DNA of 64,000 nt, from the NCBI RefSeq assembly GCF_013618625.1, contig NZ_JABRWO010000007.1:310001-374000 (forward strand). Direction: 5' to 3'. Source of the DNA: Bremerella alba (GTDB lineage Bacteria; Planctomycetota; Planctomycetia; Pirellulales; Pirellulaceae). A program made the translations under genes and the position numbers. Shown one piece after another: positions 52,056 to 59,936 of the stretch. How positions within the stretch are numbered: position 1 is the first letter of the stretch; every line of letters begins with the position of its first letter. The notes under the pieces are model-generated. The model made no database searches. It was given only the letters and a program-made list of their open reading frames with translations, and had not been told where the DNA came from.

Positions 52056-53285
52056 ATGATTGTTGCCGTCGTCCGCGAAAACTTCCCAGGTGAACAGCGG
52101 GTTGCCTTGGTACCAGGCTCCGTCCCTAATCTTACGAAGGCCGGAGCGATCGTTCTGATTGAAAAAGGCGCCGGCGCAGCTGCCGGTTTCCCTGACCAGC
52201 AATACGCCGATAAAGGTGCTGAGTTCGTCGAGAGCCGTCAGGAAGCCTTTGAAAAGGCCGACGTTATCTTCCAGGTCCGTAGTTTTGGAACCAATCCCGA
52301 AGCGGGCAAAGCCGACCTCGACTACATGAATCCTGGGCAAATTGTCATCGGCATGGCAGACCCGCTGGGTAATTTGGCGGCAATCCAGGAAGTCGCCTCG
52401 CGACAGGCAAAACTCTTCGCTCTAGAGATGATTCCGCGAATCACCCGTGCTCAGAGCATGGACGTGCTATCCTCTCAAGCAACCATTGCTGGCTACCGAG
52501 CGGCCCTGCTGGCTGCCATTCATTTGCCGAAGATGTACCCCATGTTAATGACGGCGGCTGGGACCCTCTCTCCCGCCCGAGTTTTTGTGATTGGGGCCGG
52601 CGTGGCCGGACTTCAAGCAATCGCCACGGCGAAACGATTGGGCGCGGTAGTCACAGCCTACGACGTTCGCCCCGAGGCCAAGGAGCAAATCGAAAGCCTG
52701 GGAGCCAAGTGCGCTCAGCTTCAGCTCGACGCAGAAGGAGCCCAAGACAAAGGGGGCTACGCGAAAGATCTCGGCGAAGAGTTCTATACCAAGCAACGCG
52801 ACTTCATGGGCGAGATCTGCTCGGAAAGCGATGTCGTCATTACAACTGCGGCAATCCCGGGACGTAAGTCCCCGCTACTAGTTACGACCTACGGCATCCG
52901 GCGAATGCCCCCCGGCAGCGTCGCTATCGACCTGGCGGCCGAGCGTGGCGGAAACATCGAAGCGAGCGAACCAGACCAAACCGTTCAACTCGACGGAATC
53001 ACAATCCTAGGACCGACAAACCTGGCGAGTGAAATCCCCAATCATGCGAGCCAGATGTTCTCGCATAACATCACGAAATTCCTACTCAATATGGTGAAAG
53101 AAAAACAGCTTCACCTAAACATGGATGACGATATCATCGCGGGAACCATCGCAACAAACGAAGGGGACGTCGTGAATAGTCGCTTGCGTGAAATGATGGA
53201 GTTGCCTCCTCTTGCTCCGCCTTCCCTGCCCGAAGCTGAACCGGACCGTGAGTCCCCCGAACAGGAGAGCCCAGGTGATTCGTAA
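52056..53285 (+). CDS. pntA1: NAD(P) transhydrogenase alpha subunit, part 1 (NAD-binding)
   Basis: Transhydrogenase couples proton flow to hydride transfer from NADH to NADP+. This 409-residue protein is the soluble NAD(H)-binding domain I, split from the membrane part as in Rhodospirillum and Thermus. Features: IVAVVRENFPGEQRVALVPGSVPNLTKAGA at the start, the RQD loop-like region (ALEMIPRITRAQSMDVLSSQATIAGYRA), the Rossmann motif VFVIGAGVAGLQAIATAKRLGAVVTAYDVRP and the late TKAMPPGSVAIDLAAERGGN-like segment (RRMPPGSVAIDLAAERGGN). The start is the ATG at 52056 with AAAGG 9 bases upstream; a TTG at 52020 in frame is unlikely. The stop overlaps pntA2 by 11 bases, and pntB follows. Confidence 0.95.
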   Translation: MIVAVVRENFPGEQRVALVPGSVPNLTKAGAIVLIEKGAGAAAGFPDQQYADKGAEFVESRQEAFEKADVIFQVRSFGTNPEAGKADLDYMNPGQIVIGMADPLGNLAAIQEVASRQAKLFALEMIPRITRAQSMDVLSSQATIAGYRAALLAAIHLPKMYPMLMTAAGTLSPARVFVIGAGVAGLQAIATAKRLGAVVTAYDVRPEAKEQIESLGAKCAQLQLDAEGAQDKGGYAKDLGEEFYTKQRDFMGEICSESDVVITTAAIPGRKSPLLVTTYGIRRMPPGSVAIDLAAERGGNIEASEPDQTVQLDGITILGPTNLASEIPNHASQMFSHNITKFLLNMVKEKQLHLNMDDDIIAGTIATNEGDVVNSRLREMMELPPLAPPSLPEAEPDRESPEQESPGDS

Positions 53286-53787
53286 ACTGCTGATTCTCGC
53301 AATCGTGATCTCGTTAGCGGGCAGCCTAGGCCTGAATCGTTCAATCGCACAAGATAATCAAGACGCGATCAACGTGACGGAGACCGATCAGGACAACGCC
53401 GACCAAGCATCCCCAAAAGAAAACGCAAAAGATGATTCAACGTCGGTCACGCCAACCGAAGTAGAGAGCCCAGAAGAAACTGCGGCCATAGGCCCCAAGT
53501 ACACCAAGTGGACTGCGTTAGTTGCCAGTATCACTATCTTCGTGCTGGCCATATTTATCGGTTTCGAGATTATCACCAAAGTACCACCGACCCTGCATAC
53601 ACCTTTAATGTCAGGCTCGAACGCGATCTCAGGGATTTCCATTGTCGGGGCGCTGTTATCAACGGCTTTGGGCGCGAACTGGTTCGCGTCGCTTTTAGGC
53701 CTATTGGCCATTATTATGGCAACGGTCAATGTCGTGGGCGGCTACATGGTGACTCACCGCATGCTGTCGATGTTCCAAAAGCGATAA
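53275..53787 (+). CDS. pntA2: NAD(P) transhydrogenase alpha subunit, part 2 (membrane), with N-terminal extension
   Basis: This 170-residue protein is the membrane part of the alpha subunit, normally about 95-110 residues with three or four helices. The family segment begins near residue 75 (TALVASITIFVLAIFIGFEIITKVPPTLHTPLMSGSNAISGISIVGAL) and includes TPLMSG.NAI.G, the typical loop. In front is a signal-peptide-like sequence (MIRKLLILAIVISLAGSLG...SIAQ) and a 45-residue acidic linker. If cleaved, the linker would lie in the periplasm. The GTG at 53275 has AGGAG 7 bases upstream. The gene overlaps pntA1 and precedes pntB by 80 bases. Confidence 0.9.
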   Translation: MIRKLLILAIVISLAGSLGLNRSIAQDNQDAINVTETDQDNADQASPKENAKDDSTSVTPTEVESPEETAAIGPKYTKWTALVASITIFVLAIFIGFEIITKVPPTLHTPLMSGSNAISGISIVGALLSTALGANWFASLLGLLAIIMATVNVVGGYMVTHRMLSMFQKR

Positions 53788-53867
53788 AAAGAGATGTCGG
53801 AGTGCACGGCCTTTATAGATCGGCTCGTGCCAATGTGGTCGGACTTTAGCAACAAGAAGGAGCAGCC

Positions 53868-55274
53868 GTGCTCGACTCCCACATCATCGTGAACTTGGTT
53901 TACTTGGTCGCCGCCGTCATGTTCATCTTCGGCCTGAAGATGCTTGCCCATCCACGCACGGCCGTTCGCGGCAATATGATCAGCAGCATTGCTATGCTGA
54001 TTGCGGTCGTCGTCACGGCCTATCTTGTTTTTGCCGATGGAAACGCCACGTGGGCGGGATGGCTGCTCATTGGTATCGGACTGACAATCGGAGGAGCAAT
54101 CGGAGTCTTCCTGGCGGTGAAGGTCGAGATGACCCAGATGCCGCAACTTGTGGCCCTATTCAATGGATTAGGTGGTGGTGCCTCCGTCTTTGTGGCGAGT
54201 GCTGAGCTTCTCGGGCTCACCGATGCAGAAGCAACTCCCGATGTCATGCTGGCGATCGGCATCTCGGGTTTGATCGGAACCGTCACGTTCTGGGGATCGC
54301 TAGTGGCCTTCGGAAAGCTGCAAGAGATCGACCTCTTTGAGAAGCCGCTTCCCATTCCCGCACCTCAGGCATTTAACGCCGTTTTAGGGGTCGTGCTTTT
54401 GGTTCTCGTTGCCATCATGGCAACGACTGGCATGGGCTGGCCCTTTCTTCTCATTATTCTTTGCGCCACAGCCCTGGGCTTTACGCTTGTCATGCCAATC
54501 GGCGGGGCCGACATGCCGGTAGTGATTGCCCTACTTAATAGTTACTCCGGATTGGCTGCCGCAGCGACTGGTTTCGTGATCGATAACAACGTGCTGATCA
54601 TCTCCGGTTCGCTGGTCGGGGCATCTGGTATTATCCTGACGCAAATCATGTGCAAGGCGATGAATCGTTCGCTGGTCAACGTCTTGTTCGGTACCATGCA
54701 GCCGGGCGGCGGACCGGCGGGCTCGGACGACGAACTCTACGCTACCGTACGATCTACTTCAGCGGACGATGTCGCCATGATCCTCGATAACGCTCAGCGG
54801 GTCGTATTTGTTCCCGGCTATGGGCTTGCCGTTGCCCAGGCCCAACATGCCGTACGTGACCTGGCTAATCTGTTGCAAGAAAAGGGCGTTGCTGTTGAAT
54901 ATGCAATTCACCCTGTCGCTGGTCGCATGCCAGGACATATGAACGTCCTGCTGGCTGAAGCAGATGTGCCCTACGACCAGCTTCAAGAAATGGATGACAT
55001 CAATCCAACCTTGGGGCAGGTCGACGTAGCGATTGTCATTGGGGCGAACGATGTCGTAAATCCGCTGGCCAATACCGATCCCAACAGCCCAATTGCCGGC
55101 ATGCCAATTATTGAAGTCGGCAAGGCTCGCACCGTGATCGTCATTAAACGCAGCCTGAGCCCTGGCTTCGCCAAAATCCCCAACCCCCTATTCGCAGCTG
55201 AAAACACGCTCATGTTCTTTTCAGACGGAAAGAAGGCGGTGCTCGATATCGTGACGGCAGTGAAGGAGCTTTAA
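53868..55274 (+). CDS. pntB: NAD(P) transhydrogenase beta subunit
   Basis: The 468-residue protein is the beta subunit: membrane domain with about eight helices (residues 5-260) and the NADP-binding domain III at the C-terminus (about 285-468). The membrane part contains [19 protein letters not shown] and [42 protein letters not shown] (quoted in part). Domain III has [25 protein letters not shown], the NADP-binding GYG.A..QAQ motif, and [13 protein letters not shown] and [19 protein letters not shown]. All matched blocks are intact. The start is a GTG at 53868 with AAGGAG 9 bases upstream. It is the last gene of the operon; I see no clear terminator before the convergent gene at 55283. Confidence 0.96.
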   Translation: [468 protein letters not shown]

Positions 55275-55282
55275 AGCCAGGC

Positions 55283-55783
55283 TTACCCTGCTGCTTGCAA
55301 CTGAAACTCCGATTCATTCCAACTTGGAAGCACCTCTTTCATCCCTTCAATTACACCCCACTGACTGCCGTACCAGCGTTCGACTTGCAGCCAATCCTCC
55401 GACGGTATCTCGCGCAGGCAGGCCAACCATCTTCCAGGGTGCGACCCTTCGATCGCGGCGACACTTCGGCAACCCTCCATACTGCGGGCCGAAAGCTCCC
55501 CTTCACTGCAGTACTGCCCCCAGGTAATGACCCCCACGCTGGCGCGAACCGAAATCCGGAACAGCCCATCGCAAAGCACGTCCGTCATTTCACGTGTGCC
55601 GAGCAATCGATGCCGCGTCGAGAGCCGTTCGAACGCGCAGTTCGCGCTAGGCTCCCATTGATCGCTAGTCGAAAACCAGACCGCAGGCATTCCGCCAGGC
55701 GCCCACCGGGGAGTTTGCGCTTTTAATCTTCCGCTTTCAAATATGGCGTCGATATGTCGCCCGGTCGTGTAGTGCCAAAACAT
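55283..55783 (-). CDS. Hypothetical protein, possible ADP-ribosyltransferase-like fold
   Basis: The 166-residue product begins FWHYTTGRHIDAIFESGRLKAQ, then AVWFSTSDQWEPSANCAFE, and later WGVIEGMKEVLPSWNE. The H-Y-T-T start followed by a helix with a terminal 'SG.L', then a strand 'AVWFS', resembles the beginning of ADP-ribosyltransferase-like folds of the kind in DarT and RNA 2'-phosphotransferase ('yHyT.....Il..G'). No Glu in the typical place is certain, and the similarity is a pattern, not a family match. AAGGAG stands 6-9 bases before the ATG at 55783. It converges on pntB. Function unknown. Confidence 0.45.
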   Translation of the reverse strand: MFWHYTTGRHIDAIFESGRLKAQTPRWAPGGMPAVWFSTSDQWEPSANCAFERLSTRHRLLGTREMTDVLCDGLFRISVRASVGVITWGQYCSEGELSARSMEGCRSVAAIEGSHPGRWLACLREIPSEDWLQVERWYGSQWGVIEGMKEVLPSWNESEFQLQAAG

Positions 55784-56305
55784 GTCCTTACTCCTTAGAA
55801 GGTTCACCAAGACTACTGTTCTGATGTTCAGTGACCTTCCGGACACGTTAGGTCACTCGATAGACCGAGACGCGTTAAACAATGGTGAAGCGTTTGGCCG
55901 CTACTCGACCGTATCAACGGCACTCTTCCCCCAGGTTGCATAATCGGAGCGCGAGTACGAGAAACTGCGAAGACTAGCTAATGTGTAGCGGCAAGGGTGA
56001 CGATTCGAAACCTAGGTGGCGATGGATACCACCGCGACAAATGTGTGCCATCGAGGAGGATGGTTAAGCATTTGTCACCCTGGTCACGGATGAAGAAACG
56101 ATTCCCATTACTTCAGTACGTGGCCCAATCAATGCCCCGACAGATTCCCAAATATTTGCGAGTTCACCGCGAAGAAACGCAAGCCCGTAGCTCTGATAGG
56201 CAAGAAGCCTACCCTGGGTTGTCAAATATCTCACAAGCGCTGAAAGGCCTCACGGGATTCGGACTAGCCCTTCGCGAAGATCCTTCCTCCCAAAAGGGGA
56301 AACGC
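55784..56305. other. 522-base region upstream of the GAF/PP2C gene, no clear feature
   Basis: An in-frame extension reaches back to 55997 but has no ribosome site and its residues look non-coding, so the region is treated as intergenic. I see no tRNA, terminator or firm promoter. Confidence 0.4.
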
Positions 56306-57703
56306 ATGTCGCAGCAACATGTGACTCGGGGCGGAAAAATGGCCCGGCTTGAACTTCATTCGCACGAGGGTGCCAAGACAAGCACCGCCGATGATCCCGC
56401 GATGCTGGAGAATCTCGGCGGAGTGGCTGGCGGGCTAGAATTCCTGCTGGCCGAAATCGACCGACTTCGGGTTGCAGTCCGCCAGCAAGAAGCCGAATTG
56501 GCCACACACATTCCGGTCGTGGCGCACCCAGATGTCGACCACCTGGCCGATCGACTCGAGGCAGCTCTAGCATCCGCCGTAGATGTAACCGGCGCATGTG
56601 CAGCAGGACTTTACGTGCTGGACGATGCGACGAGCGAACTCAAACTTCGCGCCGCCCACAACCTTCCGCAAAGCAGGCTCCTAGATCCACCGCGGTCACT
56701 TGAAGGAAGCCTGGCCGACCTGGAAGCCTTGTCTGGCAACGCGGTCGTCTTGGAAGACACGAAGCTACTTCCTCACTGGCCATGCCCCGAAGACTTCCCG
56801 TCTGCTGCTTGCATTCCCGTGGCTACGTCGACGACCCCCTTGGGTACGCTGTGGATCTTTGCAGACGACTCTCGTGATTTCAGCGATCGTGAAACCAATC
56901 TTCTGGAGATCATCGCTGGCAAACTGGCCGTTGACCTGGAACGCGATCAGCTGATCGCCGAACGTCGCTCGACGCAGAAGCTCGCTCGACAGAAGAATCA
57001 AATCGCCGATCGCCAAAAGGCCCAACTTCCCAATGTGAAACCCTTAGTCGAAGGCTGGGACGTTTCGGCCTGGACTCAGCAGGGCAAAGAAATGGGAGGT
57101 GACTTCCACGACTGGGCGGTCATCGAGGACGGCAAGCTGGCAATTTTCGTCGGTGATGCGATGGACGACAACTTCGACGCGGTGATGACGTCCACCAGTC
57201 TGGCGACTGCCGTGAAAGCCAATTGCCGGATTGCCCACACGGCCGAGGTCATGCTCGATCGGGTGAATCGAACCTTTTGGGCGGCATCGGCTGGCGATCA
57301 TTTCGCTTCGCTTGCCTACGCCATCTTCGACCCAATGCTCGGCACGATGGAAGCCGGCTCGTGTGGTCACGTACAGGGATTTGCCTTTAAGCAAAACTCG
57401 GTTAGGCCGCTATGGAATAACTCGTGGCCCTTGGGAAGTGGCCCTGAAGTCGAACCAGAACTGGCAACTTCGATGCTTCAACCCGGCGAGGTCATGGCCC
57501 TGCTCTCTTCCGGACTGATTGAAACATTCCGGGAACTTGATGGCAATAACTGGCAGACGAAGTTCTGCGATCTGGTGGTACGCCACCTTGACCTGCCTTC
57601 TGATCGGATCCTGCGGGCAGTTCAAGAGCGACTCAATCGAGCGGCCATATCAATCTCGCTCGATAAAACGCTGGTTTTCGTTAAACGCAAAGAGGACAAC
57701 TAG
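56306..57703 (+). CDS. GAF and PP2C/SpoIIE-domain protein with altered metal motifs
   Basis: SpoIIE/RsbU phosphatases dephosphorylate STAS-type anti-anti-sigma proteins. In this 465-residue protein a GAF domain (about 75-235; AALASAVDVTGACAAGLYVLDD to NLLEIIAGKLAVDLERDQL) is followed by a coiled coil and a PP2C-like domain (about 265-465). GGDFHDW at the start is intact. But the usual DvmGHG..AA is AMDDNFDA (no Gly-His-Gly) and the usual 'TDGl.E' metal Asp is lost in ALLSSGLIETF. GSCGHVQGF and WPLGSGPEVE match the rest of the fold. It may have lost phosphatase activity or use other ligands. The ATG at 56306 has AAGGGG 8 bases upstream; an earlier in-frame start at 55997 is improbable. Confidence 0.75.
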   Translation: MSQQHVTRGGKMARLELHSHEGAKTSTADDPAMLENLGGVAGGLEFLLAEIDRLRVAVRQQEAELATHIPVVAHPDVDHLADRLEAALASAVDVTGACAAGLYVLDDATSELKLRAAHNLPQSRLLDPPRSLEGSLADLEALSGNAVVLEDTKLLPHWPCPEDFPSAACIPVATSTTPLGTLWIFADDSRDFSDRETNLLEIIAGKLAVDLERDQLIAERRSTQKLARQKNQIADRQKAQLPNVKPLVEGWDVSAWTQQGKEMGGDFHDWAVIEDGKLAIFVGDAMDDNFDAVMTSTSLATAVKANCRIAHTAEVMLDRVNRTFWAASAGDHFASLAYAIFDPMLGTMEAGSCGHVQGFAFKQNSVRPLWNNSWPLGSGPEVEPELATSMLQPGEVMALLSSGLIETFRELDGNNWQTKFCDLVVRHLDLPSDRILRAVQERLNRAAISISLDKTLVFVKRKEDN

Positions 57704-57796
57704 TTCGCGCGAACTTCGCAAGGTCTCAGGTGTCCCCTACTTGACCTTTCGAAGCTTTTGCGTAGACTGCTTTCTTTGGTGAAAAGCCAAAATTGT

Positions 57797-57881
<85 letters not shown>

Positions 57882-57888
57882 CTTAAAC

Positions 57889-57924
57889 AAGGGTTTGCGT
57901 ACAATGTACTGCAAGCCCTTTTTT
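57889..57924 (+). terminator. Intrinsic terminator after tRNA-Leu
   Basis: AAGGGTTTGC (57889-57898) pairs over 10 bases (one G-T) with GCAAGCCCTT (57911-57920), with inner GTAC/GTAC pairing, followed by TTTTTT. It starts 8 bases after the tRNA. Confidence 0.92.
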
Positions 57925-57951
57925 ATGCGCGAATCCCTTTTAAGTCACGAA

Positions 57952-58227
57952 TCAGAGCAACGATCCGCCAGACGCGGCTTGTGTCGACCCGGCTTTAATC
58001 ACGGCTTGAACGTATTTGGCCACCATGTCCGGCTCGACACCTGCATGCGTGCCGATATCGCGGACGACCTTCTCCATGTCTTGTCCAGCTTTGACCCGAG
58101 TCAGAATAATCGGCAAATACGATTCGACCTGCTTCACAGTCCGCTTGCTCAGCAGACCCGTATCGTTCAGCTTTGGAGCTTCCCCCCTCTTCGGCTTCTT
58201 GAGCGGGGGGAGTTTGAACTCTGACAT
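57952..58227 (-). CDS. Small helical hypothetical protein
   Basis: The 91-residue product is basic at its start (KLPPLKKPKRGEAPK) and helical in its middle (VKQVESYLPIILTRVKAGQDMEKVVRDIGTHAG, followed by PDMVAKYVQAVIKAG). The ending Ser/Gly/Ala sequence looks disordered. The layout with a short Arg/Lys start and one or two helices may be a DNA- or protein-binding adaptor, but no family is recognised. No clear ribosome site precedes the ATG. It lies downstream of fabF's end with a gap of 93 bases, in the same direction. Confidence 0.45.
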   Translation of the reverse strand: MSEFKLPPLKKPKRGEAPKLNDTGLLSKRTVKQVESYLPIILTRVKAGQDMEKVVRDIGTHAGVEPDMVAKYVQAVIKAGSTQAASGGSLL

Positions 58228-58320
58228 AGTAGATTCGCCGTCGACAGAAATGGTGATAACCTAGAACTTCTATCGTAACATGGCCGACTTAAGAAATCAG
58301 CTGACGCGGCGACATTTTCG

Positions 58321-59601
58321 TTAAGCTGCCCGGCGAACATCGTCCGCACGGCGTTCTGGATAGGCAAACCCAGTTTGCGAATCGTTCCAGCGGCGTAAAG
58401 CCACGGCTACCAAGTGCCCGCCAAATGCTACGGAAAGCTTCAATGCGTGCTGGATTTTCTGCTCACGCCCGACCAGAGGCACGCAATCCATATCGACCTC
58501 GGGGTCGATACTTCTAAGATTGGACGTCGGCGGGACGAAGCCATCACGAAGTGCTAGCGCCGTCATTGCCAATTCGATGCTGCCTGACGCGTTTAACGAG
58601 TGGCCGACCATAGACTTTATGCTGCTGGCACAAAGCCGATTGGTAAAAGGACCAAACGCGGCGCGAATCCCGCGAGCTTCGTTGACATCGTTTTGCTGCG
58701 TGCCGGTACCGTGGCAGTTAATGTAGTCGACATCACGCGGACCCAAGTCGCTCGACTTCAAGGTGATCCGCAAGAGACGCTCCAAAGCGTCGCTCTTCAT
58801 ATCGATACCAGTCATATGGTGCGCCTCGGCTAACATGCGACAACCAAGGACTTCCGAATAAATCTTCGCTCCACGAGAAAGGGCGTGGCTGAGCCGCTCG
58901 ACCACAAACATTGCGGCCCCTTCCCCGATGACAAAACCGTTGCGGGTTTTATCAAATGGGCGGCATGCCCGTGTCGGATCGGCGTCGTCTGACAAGACGC
59001 GCATCTTACGAAAGCCGGCGACAAACAATGGATCGATGGCTTCTGCACTGCCAGCCAAGGCGATATCGCATTGACGGTCACGAATCGCACGTACCGCACA
59101 GCCGAGTTCGACCAAACCGCTGGCACAAGCTGTCGAGTGCGAAAGACGCGGACCTTCGAGACCAAATGTATGGGCTACATGATAGGACGGCGTGCAGGGA
59201 AAAAACTGCTCGTGAGGGAGCCCGCCGGCAACCGGCCAAGTTGCACCGGGAAGATCGAGGACATTGAAAATCGACCGAGCATCCCCCATGCCGGCACTTA
59301 CTGCACAACCGAAACGTGTTCGATCCGTGTTACTCAAGTCAACTTGAGCGTCCTTGAGTGCTTCAGCGGCGGCGATCTCGTTGAGCGTGAGAATCTTCAA
59401 CCGGGGCTCATAGCCTTCAGGCAGATCGACCGGGGCCCCCAGAACTAGATTGTCTTCAATGGGAGAAATGCCGGTCATTCGGCGAATTCCGCACGTTCCG
59501 CGCTGAATCGACGCCCAGGTCGACTCTCGGTCCTTTCCGACCGAGGTGATCAGTCCAATTCCGGTAATTACCACCGGATCTTTTGCGTCTTCTTTGGTCA
59601 C
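58321..59601 (-). CDS. fabF: Beta-ketoacyl-ACP synthase II-type enzyme
   Basis: FabF extends acyl chains by condensing malonyl-ACP. The 426-residue protein has the two thiolase-fold halves: VVITGIGLITSVGK at the start, catalytic Cys in HSTACASGL, NCHGTGTQQNDVNEA (His 1), SIKSMVGHSLNASGSIE (Lys and His 2) and the late SVAFGGHLVAVALRR (GFGG with an altered first Gly). All catalytic residues (Cys-His-His) are present. FabF and related polyketide or lipid synthases are close; no acyl carrier or other synthase gene is adjacent, so the pathway (core fatty acid synthesis or a special lipid) is open. The start is a GTG at 59601. Its promoter region carries one copy of the TGTGGGAANNTNACCCA motif 80 bases upstream. 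Confidence 0.88.
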   Translation of the reverse strand: MTKEDAKDPVVITGIGLITSVGKDRESTWASIQRGTCGIRRMTGISPIEDNLVLGAPVDLPEGYEPRLKILTLNEIAAAEALKDAQVDLSNTDRTRFGCAVSAGMGDARSIFNVLDLPGATWPVAGGLPHEQFFPCTPSYHVAHTFGLEGPRLSHSTACASGLVELGCAVRAIRDRQCDIALAGSAEAIDPLFVAGFRKMRVLSDDADPTRACRPFDKTRNGFVIGEGAAMFVVERLSHALSRGAKIYSEVLGCRMLAEAHHMTGIDMKSDALERLLRITLKSSDLGPRDVDYINCHGTGTQQNDVNEARGIRAAFGPFTNRLCASSIKSMVGHSLNASGSIELAMTALALRDGFVPPTSNLRSIDPEVDMDCVPLVGREQKIQHALKLSVAFGGHLVAVALRRWNDSQTGFAYPERRADDVRRAA

Positions 59602-59680
59602 GTTGCGTAGTCCAACCGCTTGAGTGCCATAGCCGCTCCGCCGCTTGATCTCCCTATCGAGCGGGCTGTCGAAGCCATCG

Positions 59681-59697
59681 TGTGGGAAAGTTACCCA
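59681..59697 (+). promoter_or_regulatory. Candidate MraZ operator 1 (near fabF)
   Basis: TGTGGGAAAGTTACCCA contains the inverted pair TGGG/CCCA with seven bases between. It lies 80 bases upstream of the fabF GTG and 256 bases from the mraZ ATG. Copies 2 and 3 share TGTGGGAA, the T at position 11 and ACCCA. Confidence 0.55.
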
Positions 59698-59837
59698 ATC
59701 CCGGTTTTCAGTTCCAGCTCAGTTTCTTGAGAAGGCGATATCGAGGAAATGCCCGAGGAAAACGCATATCTGGAAAGAATTGCCAAATTTCACTCAAGAA
59801 AGGTTGCCAAACGGCGAGCGCCGGGTAAACTCTTTGC

Positions 59838-59854
59838 TGTGGGAATTTGACCCA
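59838..59854 (+). promoter_or_regulatory. Candidate MraZ operator 2
   Basis: TGTGGGAATTTGACCCA is the second copy. It contains TTGACC (59847-59852), a possible -35 element for mraZ, so binding here would block the promoter. It starts 41 bases before copy 3, close to four helical turns. Confidence 0.65.
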
Positions 59855-59875
59855 CTGAAGATTAAAACACATAAC
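59847..59875 (+). promoter_or_regulatory. Possible mraZ promoter
   Basis: TTGACC (59847-59852) and CATAAC (59870-59875) are 17 bases apart; they match 5 and 4 of 6 consensus positions. Operator 2 covers the -35 and operator 3 (59879) lies next to the likely transcription start. Confidence 0.4.
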
Positions 59876-59878
59876 TGA

Positions 59879-59895
59879 TGTGGGAAACTAACCCA
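59879..59895 (+). promoter_or_regulatory. Candidate MraZ operator 3
   Basis: TGTGGGAAACTAACCCA is the third copy, 41 bases before the mraZ ATG. It lies where transcription would start and could block it. The GTGGGA core matches the TGGGA motif bound by MraZ in Escherichia coli, but here the two halves are inverted, not direct. Confidence 0.65.
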
Positions 59896-59936
59896 AAACT
59901 GCGTTTGGTGGTTTTCCTGAATGAAAACGAAAACGC

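Larger units (their letters stand above)
59602..59936. other. Divergent fabF-mraZ control region with three copies of one palindrome
   Basis: The 335-base gap has a 17-base motif, TGTGGGAANNTNACCCA, at 59681, 59838 and 59879, all on the plus strand. The two near mraZ bracket a possible promoter. See the separate entries. Confidence 0.75.

Noticed and set aside
55997-56305. In-frame extension of the GAF/PP2C gene by 103 codons
   Set aside because: No ribosome site at 55997, basic and low-quality residues, and a good ribosome site at 56306.
59645-59878. 77-codon open frame upstream of mraZ on the plus strand
   Set aside because: It covers two of the operator copies and the promoter, has no ribosome site, and its residues are like random sequence.
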